Assembly: GCA_017617125.1 (NCBI GenBank)
Contig: JAFZWY010000008.1
Coordinates: forward strand, 1-64,000
Direction: 5' to 3'
Source: Bacteroidales bacterium
GTDB lineage: Bacteria; Bacteroidota; Bacteroidia; Bacteroidales; ML635J-15
DNA length: 64,000 nt
Of this stretch, positions 34,476 through 41,815 are shown piece by piece (positions within the stretch are counted from its first letter, which is position 1; each line of letters starts with the position of its first letter). Position numbers and translations under genes: made by a program. The notes under the pieces are model-generated. The model did not search any database and was not told where the DNA came from. It was given only the letters and a program-made list of their open reading frames with translations.

Positions 34476-35543
34476 ATGAATCTTTATGATGCTATATATC
34501 AGTTGGTTTGTGAAAACGACTGCGTGATAATTCCTGGATTTGGTGGTTTTGTCATGAATCGTTTTCCTGCCAATGTCGATTTCTCAAAACAGGAATTCTA
34601 TCCGCCGAGCCGCAAGGTTGCCTTCAACGAAAACCTTTCGATTAGCGATGGTTTGCTGGTCAACTATCTGTCGCATGCAGAAAACATTTCGTGGGCAGAA
34701 GCCGATATGGCAGTAAAGTCGTTTGTAGACGATTTGAACAGACAATTGGCTGATGGCATAACCGTTGCGTTTGATGGTATAGGTGAGTTTTCGCGCAGGA
34801 CAGGAAATCTTGTCTTTGTTTCGAATGCAAACAACCTTCTCGACGAATCGTTCGGCTTGCCGACATTCAATTTCCCGATGTTGCATTCGGCCTCGAAGCC
34901 ACGTATTGAAAGCGCAATTATAAAAGGTAACCCCGACAAGAACGGAAAGAAGAACCGCAGAGGTAGAGCTGTTGCATGGTCGTTGTCGGCTGTGGCAGTA
35001 ATTGCAGGGCTCGTGTGCATGTCGTTGTATATGGGCTGGTTCGACCATCTGTTTGGCAGTGAAGACGAGAATACGGTATTTGCGGGATTCGGTGTCGGAA
35101 ACAATACGACTCAAGTTGTCGAGACGGAAGAACCTGTTGTCGAAACCATTACTGCCGAAACCGCTGATATTGCTGCCGAAGACGTAAGCATGGATGCTGA
35201 CGAAATTGTTCCTGAAGAAACCATTGCCGAAGCAGAAGTTGAGCCGGTTGCCGAGGAAACTATTGTTGCCGAAGTTGCGGAACCTGAGGTAGTAGTTCCC
35301 GAACCTGCAGAGTCAGAATACAGGGTTCATATAATTGCTGGTTGCTTTGCTAATTATAGCAATGCTGAGAATGTCTACAAGGATTTGTCGTCTAGAGGAT
35401 TGTCACCGCAGATATTACCATTGCACAAAGGTCTGTATAAAGTAAGCGTAAAAGGTTTTGCCAATACTACCGATGCTTGTGCCGAACTTCAGAGCCTGAA
35501 GGAACTGACAGGTAACGACCAGCTGTGGGTGATGAAGATGTAG
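34476..35543 (+). CDS. HU-CCDC81-like membrane protein with SPOR domain
   Basis: 355 residues. The N-terminal part (about 1-135) matches the two prokaryotic CCDC81/HU-like domains, with IIPGFGGFVMN and GIGEFSRRTGNLVF. A basic stretch (KNGKKNRRGR) precedes one transmembrane helix (about 166-188). An acidic, Glu/Val/Ala-rich linker (about 214-280) leads to a C-terminal SPOR domain (281-355, YRVHIIAGCF...LSSRGLSPQIL) that binds denuded peptidoglycan. The N-terminus is likely cytoplasmic and the SPOR domain periplasmic, so it could link a cytoplasmic partner to the division-site wall. The exact role is unknown. It is monocistronic. Confidence 0.9.
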   Translation: MNLYDAIYQLVCENDCVIIPGFGGFVMNRFPANVDFSKQEFYPPSRKVAFNENLSISDGLLVNYLSHAENISWAEADMAVKSFVDDLNRQLADGITVAFDGIGEFSRRTGNLVFVSNANNLLDESFGLPTFNFPMLHSASKPRIESAIIKGNPDKNGKKNRRGRAVAWSLSAVAVIAGLVCMSLYMGWFDHLFGSEDENTVFAGFGVGNNTTQVVETEEPVVETITAETADIAAEDVSMDADEIVPEETIAEAEVEPVAEETIVAEVAEPEVVVPEPAESEYRVHIIAGCFANYSNAENVYKDLSSRGLSPQILPLHKGLYKVSVKGFANTTDACAELQSLKELTGNDQLWVMKM

Positions 35544-35560
35544 GGGACGAGTAGTCTTGC

Positions 35561-35615
35561 GGTCTAACAGGCTCACAGGCTCACGGTCTTTTAGCCTTTC
35601 CGCCTTCTTGCCTTT
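35561..35615. repeat. GCCTGTTA-type dispersed repeat, locus 5
   Basis: GGTCTAACAGGCTCACAGGC, then TTTTAGCCTTTCCGCC and CTTGCC: degenerate units on both strands that fill the gap between two converging genes. Confidence 0.6.
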
Positions 35616-36565
35616 CATCCTTCGTAGTATTCAAACGCATCAATAATATCTAGGTAAACTCCGTCGAAGCCAGCATTGGTTATTCGTGAGAGGTAATCGA
35701 AAATAATCGCTTGCCATTCAGAATTCCAGTATTTTACTTTGTAGTTCCCTTTCCAGTTTGGGTTTTCCTTGTCGAGCCACGACGGATTTCCACGTTTCCA
35801 CGATTTGTCCCAGTAGTAGCGGTAGTCTTCGGCTTCGCCTATCGACATATATGCTATCACCAAGCGTCGTCCACCGTTCGCCTTGATGTGAAGCTGCTCG
35901 ATTTCATCAGCGGAGAATTCATCGTCGTTGTGGAACAAATCCATGATTACCATGTCGTAGTTTGTTGCGCAAACTGCTTCGATGAAATCGCGTTTTGTCG
36001 GAAAATTTTCGGTATTGATTAGGTATAGGAAGTTTTGTGCTTGCCCGAGATTTGTTATTTCGTCGGAGTTCTCGTTTTGGATGGGCGTTTCAGGAATTAT
36101 GTCAAGATTGCGGCTGGTGGCCTGAAACGAAATGAATCCTGACAACTGGTTTTTCTGCTGCGACGATGTTATGTTTTCGGCTGACGAGCAATAGTCGGTT
36201 GTGAGTATGGTTTTTCCTGCCTCGCGAAGTCGCGACAAGTACGATTTCAAATAGTCGGTTGTGGATTGTGGCGTAGGCTTGTTGTCTCTGGAGTATCCGA
36301 AAAACAAGTCTTCCTGTCCCTGTCCGTCGATTGCAGAAATGTATTCGGAGGCAAGTTGTCCGTCGGGACTGTCGTCGGAGCAGATTATTTCTACGCCGTT
36401 TTGTGGAATTATCTGAAATGTAGGATTTTGCGATTTTGCCTTCTTGCTTATTGCCACTACAAAATTCCGCATTTCCTGTCGGTAGTCGATATTCTTGTCC
36501 TTGTGGCAAGAATTGCACAAAGCTATGGTAGTCAGAAAAATAGCAATAAGGGCAGAGTTTCTCAT
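35615..36565 (-). CDS. GH114/TM1410-like lipoprotein
   Basis: 316-residue predicted lipoprotein: signal 1-19 with lipobox Cys20 (ALCNSC). The mature protein resembles the GH114 endo-alpha-1,4-polygalactosaminidase / TM1410 TIM-barrel family, with YDMVIMDLFHND, RLVIAYMSIGEAEDYRYYW, NPNWKGNYKVKYW and the ending GFDGVYLDIIDAFEYYE holding the probable acidic catalytic residues. It starts 2 bases after mltG in the murB-mltG operon. This suggests action on an amino-sugar polymer at the cell surface. Actual enzyme activity is not established. Confidence 0.85.
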   Translation of the reverse strand: MRNSALIAIFLTTIALCNSCHKDKNIDYRQEMRNFVVAISKKAKSQNPTFQIIPQNGVEIICSDDSPDGQLASEYISAIDGQGQEDLFFGYSRDNKPTPQSTTDYLKSYLSRLREAGKTILTTDYCSSAENITSSQQKNQLSGFISFQATSRNLDIIPETPIQNENSDEITNLGQAQNFLYLINTENFPTKRDFIEAVCATNYDMVIMDLFHNDDEFSADEIEQLHIKANGGRRLVIAYMSIGEAEDYRYYWDKSWKRGNPSWLDKENPNWKGNYKVKYWNSEWQAIIFDYLSRITNAGFDGVYLDIIDAFEYYEG

Positions 36566-36567
36566 TG

Positions 36568-37605
36568 TTATCTTATACCAGCTTTACGGAGTGCATCGTG
36601 GTATCTGCGGGCATTTGCTTCGTGCTGTGCATTTGTGGTCGCAAAGTTATGATAGCCAGAGAAATCCTCTTTTGCGCAGAAGTACATGTAGTTGTGATGC
36701 TCGTAGTTAAGCACCGCGTCGATCGATGTTGTGGAAGGGATGCAGATTGGTCCTGGGGGCAGCCCTTTATATTTATAGGTATTGTACGGCGAATTGATTT
36801 CGAGGTGCTTGTTGAGGATTCGCTTGATTGTAAAGTCGCCAGCAGCGAAAACAACGGTAGGATCGGCCTGCAGAAGCCAGTCTTTTTTCAGACGGTTGAT
36901 GTAAACGCCAGCTATGCGGGCTTTCTCGTCGTTCTTTTGAGTTTCGCTTTCGACAATCGAAGCCAGTGTGGAAACCTGCGACTGCGACAATCCAAGTGCG
37001 TTGGCTTTTGCCTTGCGGTCGTCGTTCCAGAATTTCTTGTACTCGTCGGCCATGCGCTGCACGAATTCCTCGGCAGAGGTATTCCACCAGAACTCGTAGG
37101 TGTTGGGTATGAACATCGAGCAGAAAGTCTGTTTGTTGAATCCATATTTCTTTGCAGTTTCCTCGTCCTTGAGCAGTGCGGCAATGTCGGCAGAATCGGC
37201 TTCGATATTGGTGGAGGCCTTTCCTGCAAGTATATCGAGTGTGCGCAAGCTTATGAAGGTGACTTTCACGGGAGTCTGCCGTCCGCTGCGTAGCATGTTC
37301 ACGAGTTCGTTGTTCGACATTCCGTTTTCGAGTTTGTACTTGCCGGGAAGTACTTTCTGGTCGAGTTTCTTGAAGTCGGCAACTCTCTCGAACGATTGCA
37401 TGTCGGTTACATTTCCCGACGATTTCAGAATTTCCAGCAGTCCGCTGTAATCGGTGCCTGTTGGAATATATATATAGGTGTCGCTGTCGGCGGTAACGTT
37501 TGGTGCGTATGCGTAGTTGTATGCCTTGTACGCCACGGCAAGTCCTGCAATGATTAGTGCGAAGACGATTAGCAGCGGGATGATTACTTTTTTCTTCTTT
37601 GCCAT
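36568..37605 (-). CDS. mltG: Endolytic murein transglycosylase MltG
   Basis: 345-residue inner-membrane enzyme that cuts nascent glycan strands and so sets their length. One transmembrane helix (about 7-27) precedes a LysM-like region (about 40-110). The YceG catalytic domain has Glu219 in LASIVESETQ, followed by NRLKKDWLLQADPTV. Length and motifs are typical. It lies 10 bases after murB, so precursor synthesis and strand cutting are co-transcribed. Confidence 0.96.
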   Translation of the reverse strand: MAKKKKVIIPLLIVFALIIAGLAVAYKAYNYAYAPNVTADSDTYIYIPTGTDYSGLLEILKSSGNVTDMQSFERVADFKKLDQKVLPGKYKLENGMSNNELVNMLRSGRQTPVKVTFISLRTLDILAGKASTNIEADSADIAALLKDEETAKKYGFNKQTFCSMFIPNTYEFWWNTSAEEFVQRMADEYKKFWNDDRKAKANALGLSQSQVSTLASIVESETQKNDEKARIAGVYINRLKKDWLLQADPTVVFAAGDFTIKRILNKHLEINSPYNTYKYKGLPPGPICIPSTTSIDAVLNYEHHNYMYFCAKEDFSGYHNFATTNAQHEANARRYHDALRKAGIR

Positions 37606-37615
37606 TTTGTAAATT

Positions 37616-38632
37616 TTAAATGATTATTGCTTCAGGTTCAAGTTTCACGCCAAACTTTTCAAGGACTTTGTTCTGTACGATCTGTGATAGCTCAAGTACA
37701 TCGTTTCCAGTTGCGTTTCCTGCGTTTATCAGTATTAAAGCCTGATTCTTATGTACGGCTGCGCCATTGTGCTGGAATCCTTTCAGACCGCACTGGTCGA
37801 TGAGCCATCCGGCAGCCAGTTTGAAGTTTGAACCTGCGGCGAAATATTTTATTTCGGGGAATTTTTCTTTCAATTTATTGAATGTTTCGGCATCGACTAC
37901 TGGATTTTTGAAGAAACTTCCTGCGCTGCCAGTCTCTGTGACTTCGGGAAGTTTTTTGCGGCGGATGTCGATGATGGCGTCTCTGATGTCGGCTGGCGAG
38001 GGATTGGCTATGTTGTTGTCGGTCAGATACTTTTCCACGTCGGCATACGAGCGGTTTATGTTAGCGTGTTTTCCGAGCTTATAAACTACCGATAGGATTA
38101 TCGCCTTTCCTTTCAGCAGATGCTTGAAGATGCTCTCGCGGTATCCGAAGCAGCAGGCCTCGTTGCTCATGTACTGTATGTCGCCGGAATCGAGATGAAG
38201 AAACTTCACGCGATGTATGAATTGTCTTGCTTCGGCACCATAGGCGCCAATATTCTGTACAGCACTTGCACCTACAGTTCCTGGAATGTACGACAGGTTT
38301 TCGAGTCCGTATGCCTTGTTCGCGATGCACCAATCTACAAACTCGTCCCATATTTCGCCGGCTTGCGCTTCGACGAAAATATAGTCGGTGGTTTCGTAGA
38401 TTATTTTCTTGCCTTTGGTGGCTGGATGTATTATTGTGCCATCGAAATCTTTGGTGAACAAAACGTTGCTTCCGCCACCGAGCACAAAGAAGTTGAAGTC
38501 GCTGTCGTCCTTATGAAGTCGTACAAAGTCGAACAGTTCTTCGTCGGTATCGTATTCGAAGAAGGTCTTGCATCGTGCTTCTATACCGAAAGTGTTATGT
38601 TCTTGTAAACTATAGTCGTTTTCTAGTTTCAT
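37616..38632 (-). CDS. murB: UDP-N-acetylenolpyruvoylglucosamine reductase MurB
   Basis: 338-residue FAD-dependent cytoplasmic enzyme that makes UDP-MurNAc. The N-terminal HNTFGIEARC, the FAD-binding VLGGGSNVLFTKDF and LENLSYIPGTVGASAVQNIGAYG, and the proton-donor Ser region GSAGSFFKNPVV are all visible. It is of the E. coli-like type I form, about 340 residues. It is the first gene of the murB-mltG-GH114 operon. Confidence 0.97.
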   Translation of the reverse strand: MKLENDYSLQEHNTFGIEARCKTFFEYDTDEELFDFVRLHKDDSDFNFFVLGGGSNVLFTKDFDGTIIHPATKGKKIIYETTDYIFVEAQAGEIWDEFVDWCIANKAYGLENLSYIPGTVGASAVQNIGAYGAEARQFIHRVKFLHLDSGDIQYMSNEACCFGYRESIFKHLLKGKAIILSVVYKLGKHANINRSYADVEKYLTDNNIANPSPADIRDAIIDIRRKKLPEVTETGSAGSFFKNPVVDAETFNKLKEKFPEIKYFAAGSNFKLAAGWLIDQCGLKGFQHNGAAVHKNQALILINAGNATGNDVLELSQIVQNKVLEKFGVKLEPEAIII

Positions 38633-38648
38633 CGAATGAAATTTTCTG

Positions 38649-38656
38649 CAAAGTTA
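38649..38656 (-). promoter_or_regulatory. -7 promoter box for the murB operon
   Basis: TAACTTTG on the minus strand matches TAnnTTTG, 17 bases before the murB ATG. Confidence 0.6.
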
Positions 38657-38722
38657 GTAACGAAAAAGCTACTATGCCTTATTAGTGGTTGTTTTTATCC
38701 ACATTGTTCTGTGTCTTAGGGT

Positions 38723-38854
38723 ATGAATAATGCATGTGTGGCTGTGGAAGTGTATGATGATGTTTCGCCATATATAAAAATTATGAAAGGTATTATGGTG
38801 ATTATTAGTGTGTTGTTGCCTATGATGCATGGTCTAGTGTTGTACTGCCAATAG
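38723..38854 (+). other. Possible 43-residue small ORF
   Basis: In the 335-base gap between murB and the DUF4878-like gene, an ATG-to-TAG frame encodes MNNACVAVEVYDDVSPYIKI followed by a hydrophobic stretch (IMVIISVLLPMMHGLVLYC). It could be a small membrane protein, but no promoter box or ribosome site is evident. The rest of the gap holds only the two divergent promoters. Confidence 0.2.
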
Positions 38855-38898
38855 TATATGGAGATGTTTCTATGTATGTTGAAAAGTTTTGATTTTTT

Positions 38899-38930
38899 TT
38901 TGTGATATTAGATTAAAGGTGTTATCTTTG
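38899..38930 (+). promoter_or_regulatory. Promoter (-33 and -7) for the DUF4878-like gene
   Basis: TTTG at 38899-38902 and TATCTTTG at 38923-38930 are separated by 20 bases, one of the best matches to the Bacteroidota promoter consensus in the window. Confidence 0.7.
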
Positions 38931-38967
38931 CAGTAAAATTATTTTATCAATTTAAAAACGTAATAAT

Positions 38968-39366
38968 ATGAAGAAATTAGTTATTGTATTGGCAGTTATT
39001 GCTATGGCATTTGCAATGTCATCATGTGCAAAGAAGGGTGCTGCAACTCCAACTGAAGCAACACAGGCTTACTACGAATTGTTGAAGAAGGGTGATTTCA
39101 AGGGCGCTGTTCAGAGCACTTACGATTACAACAAGGAAATGTCAAAGGACGAAAAGGAATCTCTCGACGCTATGCTTGATATGACAGCAGGTAAGATTCA
39201 GTCAGCTATGGACGAAAAGGGTGGCATGAAGGAATTTGCTATCAGCAACGAAGCTATCAACGGCGAAGATGCAACTATTGACGTAAAGATCACTTACGGA
39301 AATGGTGAAGAAGAAGAAAAGTCGCATGACTTGAAGAAGATCGGTGACAAGTGGTTTGTTAAATAA
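38968..39366 (+). CDS. DUF4878-like lipoprotein
   Basis: 132-residue small lipoprotein. The signal peptide ends in a lipobox at Cys20 (FAMSSC). The mature part starts with a Lys-rich linker, then TPTEATQAYYELLKKGDFKGAVQ, a helix-then-sheet NTF2-like pattern seen in DUF4878 proteins, and ends with KKIGDKWFVK. Function is unknown. Codon choice (GGT, GAA, AAG) and the strong promoter suggest high expression. The stop shares a base with the next ATG. Confidence 0.85.
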   Translation: MKKLVIVLAVIAMAFAMSSCAKKGAATPTEATQAYYELLKKGDFKGAVQSTYDYNKEMSKDEKESLDAMLDMTAGKIQSAMDEKGGMKEFAISNEAINGEDATIDVKITYGNGEEEEKSHDLKKIGDKWFVK

Positions 39367-39980
39367 TGAATAAATCACTTATATTCATTTTAGTACTATT
39401 AATTTTCTGCATCGGATGTCAATCCGGTGCAGAATTTTTTATTGACGAATCCAAACTTCAGGAAGGCGATATTGCTTTCCGTGGAGGAACCAGTGTTTCG
39501 AGCTATGTTGTGGAGATTGCCGACAAGAACGGCATATATTCGCATTCGGGAATGCTGGTAAAGTACGAGGGCAAGTGGAAGATTGTGCATGCCGTTCCCG
39601 GCGAAGAAAACGAAACGGGTGGTATCCAGTATCTGAAGATGGACGACCTCGACTTGTTCTTTGCTCCCGACAGGGCTTGTGCCGGATGTTTCGCTCGCTA
39701 CGACACTACTCCCGAAGTGCTCGAAAAGGTGGCGCAGGAAGCTATACGATGGTGGAAGAAGAAAATTCTCTTCGACAACGACTATCTTATGACGGATACG
39801 ACAAAATTGTACTGCTCCCAGCTTGTACAGTTGTCGTTCGAAAGCCAAGGAATCGATGTTGCGCAAGGTCGTTGCCATAAGTTCCCGTTGGCAAAGGAAA
39901 TGGTTATTTATCCGTCCGACATATTGGGAAATCCCAAAATCACAAGATATTACATACTGAAAGAAAAACCTAAAAACTAG
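39366..39980 (+). CDS. YiiX-like permuted NlpC/P60 lipoprotein
   Basis: 204 residues: signal 1-17 with lipobox Cys18 (FCIGC). The mature part fits the YiiX/YebB permuted papain-fold family: LQEGDIAFRGG, the His motif YSHSGMLVKYEGKWKIVHAVPG, and the Cys motif LYCSQLVQLSF. The family includes peptidase- or amidase-like enzymes. It is translationally coupled to the DUF4878-like gene (TAATG overlap). The substrate is unknown; envelope peptides or lipids are possible. Confidence 0.86.
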   Translation: MNKSLIFILVLLIFCIGCQSGAEFFIDESKLQEGDIAFRGGTSVSSYVVEIADKNGIYSHSGMLVKYEGKWKIVHAVPGEENETGGIQYLKMDDLDLFFAPDRACAGCFARYDTTPEVLEKVAQEAIRWWKKKILFDNDYLMTDTTKLYCSQLVQLSFESQGIDVAQGRCHKFPLAKEMVIYPSDILGNPKITRYYILKEKPKN

Positions 39981-40009
39981 GGTGTTTCTGCTTTTGCAAA
40001 ATAATTCGT

Positions 40010-40017
40010 ACTTTTGA
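40010..40017 (+). promoter_or_regulatory. -7 promoter box for the GT4 glycosyltransferase gene
   Basis: TACTTTTG matches TAnnTTTG, 18 bases before the ATG at 40036. Confidence 0.5.
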
Positions 40018-40035
40018 CAAGTTTTTCTTAAAGGT

Positions 40036-41118
40036 ATGAAACGTATTTTTGTATCGGTAACCAACGACATGACAAACGACCAGCGCGTCAACCGTGTGTG
40101 CAACACATTGTGCGACATGGGGTTCGATGTTGTCGTGCTTTGCCGTAGGCTAAAGTCGTCGGACGAACTTGATCCGCGAAGGTATAGTGTGAAGCGTTTC
40201 CGTCTGCTGTTCAACAAAGGGATGCTGTTTTATGCCTGCTTCAACATGAGGCTTTTTTTCTACCTGTTATTCCATCGCTGCGATACGCTTCTTGCCAACG
40301 ACCTTGACACTTTGCTCGCCAATGCGATGGCTTCGAAGCTGAAACGAAAAAAACTTTACTACGATACCCACGAACTTTTTACCGAAGTCCCCGAACTTCA
40401 GGATGCAGGTTTCAAGAAAAAAGTGTGGTTATGGATAGAACGGCATTGCATACATCGTCCTGCGGCAACCTATACGGTATGCCGTTCGATTGCCGATTAC
40501 TATAATGAAAAGTACGGCCTTGATATGAAAGTTGTACGCAATTTGCCGACAACCAAAGAAATTTTGCCTTACGAAGGTCGGGAAAACATTCTTTTGTACC
40601 AAGGTGCGCTCAATATGGGGCGTGGTATCGAGCTGCTGATTGAAATGATGAAGCATTTTCCCGATTACAAGTTGTATATCGCAGGAAAGGGCTATATGGA
40701 TGCAGAACTCAAGAAGATGGCTGCCGATTTGAATCTTTCTGACAAGGTCGTTTTTACTGGCAATCTGCGTTTCGATGAACTTCACAAGCTTACCTCGAGG
40801 GCAAAAATCGGATTCTCGGTGGAGCAAGGCGAAAGTTTGAATTACAAGTATGCCCTTCCGAACAAGGTTTTCGACTACATTCAGGCTGGGACACCGGTTG
40901 TTTGCTCAAATCTTCCAGAGATGCGAGCTGTGGTTGTGGAATATGCAGTTGGTGAGATTTTTGGTGATCATGATGCCGAAAGTCTGGCAAATTTGGTTTC
41001 GGGAATGCTGGATAATCAAGAAAAATTAGCCGAATATCATAATAATTGCATTGTTGCGGCTAAGGTTCTGAATTGGGAAAACGAACAGAAAATATTGCGA
41101 GGAATCTATGAAGAATAG
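40036..41118 (+). CDS. GT4-like glycosyltransferase
   Basis: 360-residue GT-B fold enzyme. The N-terminal domain begins RIFVSVTNDMTNDQRVNRVCNTL. The C-terminal nucleotide-sugar part has LLYQGALNMGRGIELLIEMM, YIAGKG and the Glu motif region RAKIGFSVEQGESLNYKYALPNKVFDYIQAGTPV. It probably transfers a sugar to an envelope polysaccharide or lipid. Its end overlaps the Sel1 gene by 11 bases. Donor and acceptor cannot be read from the sequence. Confidence 0.92.
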   Translation: MKRIFVSVTNDMTNDQRVNRVCNTLCDMGFDVVVLCRRLKSSDELDPRRYSVKRFRLLFNKGMLFYACFNMRLFFYLLFHRCDTLLANDLDTLLANAMASKLKRKKLYYDTHELFTEVPELQDAGFKKKVWLWIERHCIHRPAATYTVCRSIADYYNEKYGLDMKVVRNLPTTKEILPYEGRENILLYQGALNMGRGIELLIEMMKHFPDYKLYIAGKGYMDAELKKMAADLNLSDKVVFTGNLRFDELHKLTSRAKIGFSVEQGESLNYKYALPNKVFDYIQAGTPVVCSNLPEMRAVVVEYAVGEIFGDHDAESLANLVSGMLDNQEKLAEYHNNCIVAAKVLNWENEQKILRGIYEE

Positions 41119-41641
41119 TTTGTGCATCGGTTTTTGTTTGCTGACTGTTTTGTTGGCGATGTCGCAGGTTGTGTCTGCACAGTCGGACGGTTCCGATTTT
41201 GATAGGGCGGAGCAACTATACAAGGAGCAGAATTACAAGAAAGCGATTGTGCTTTACAAGAAATCGGCCGACGAAGGCAATATTTTGGCTCAGTATGCTC
41301 TGGCAAATTGCTACTATTACGGTCAGGGTGTCGAGAGAGATGCGAAAGCTGCAGTTGAAATGTGGCGCAGGTGTGCCGAAAGTGGTTATGCCGAGGCTCA
41401 AAATAGGATTGGCGCCTGCTATTACGAGGGCGAAGTCGTGGAAAAGAACTACGATGAAGCGGCTCGCTGGTGGACTTTGTCTGCGGAGCAGGGAAATATG
41501 TTTGCGCAGTTCGATTTAGGGATATGTTATTACAACGGTCATGGCGTAGAGCGCAATTTTGAAAAGGCTATGGAATTGTGGCGCAAGTCGGCGGCGCAGG
41601 GTAATGCAGATGCAATCGGAATGCTGAAAATGTTTGAGTGA
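41108..41641 (+). CDS. Sel1-repeat exported protein
   Basis: 177 residues with a signal peptide (1-24, ending VVSAQ). Four Sel1-like TPR repeats follow, each with the pattern A(Q/N)xxLAxCYYxGxGVExxxxxAxxxWRxxAxxG. Such solenoids bind protein partners. The start lies inside the glycosyltransferase gene (11-base overlap), so they are co-transcribed. The partner is unknown. Confidence 0.92.
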   Translation: MKNSLCIGFCLLTVLLAMSQVVSAQSDGSDFDRAEQLYKEQNYKKAIVLYKKSADEGNILAQYALANCYYYGQGVERDAKAAVEMWRRCAESGYAEAQNRIGACYYEGEVVEKNYDEAARWWTLSAEQGNMFAQFDLGICYYNGHGVERNFEKAMELWRKSAAQGNADAIGMLKMFE

Positions 41642-41718
41642 AAACGGCTAACAGTCGCGATGTCCACGAAATGTTTTGCCTCTGATATTTAAGACATTTA
41701 ACTCCTCACCCCTGAAAC

Positions 41719-41815
41719 CCAGAAACGGGCTTTAGCCCAAGAAACCTAGAAACGGCGTAGCCATAGAACGGCGAAGCCCTCAACGAAGTTAAACTTAGAA
41801 ACAGGCGTCAGCCTA
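41719..41815. repeat. Array of AGAAACGGCnnnGCC mini-hairpin units
   Basis: Four degenerate units, each an A-rich spacer plus a tiny palindrome: AGAAACGGGCTTTAGCCC, TAGAAACGGCGTAGCC, ATAGAACGGCGAAGCC and AGAAACAGGCGTCAGCC. The last unit runs into the mgtE stop codon. It fills the gap between two converging genes. Confidence 0.7.

Noticed and set aside
36565..37293. Open frame of 242 codons on the plus strand opposite mltG
   Set aside because: The mltG catalytic motifs are on the minus strand. The plus-strand translation is Val/Cys-rich with no recognisable fold or start context.
41719..41815. Short repeats considered as a CRISPR array
   Set aside because: The units are only 16-22 bases with no unique spacers of constant length, and no cas genes are present.
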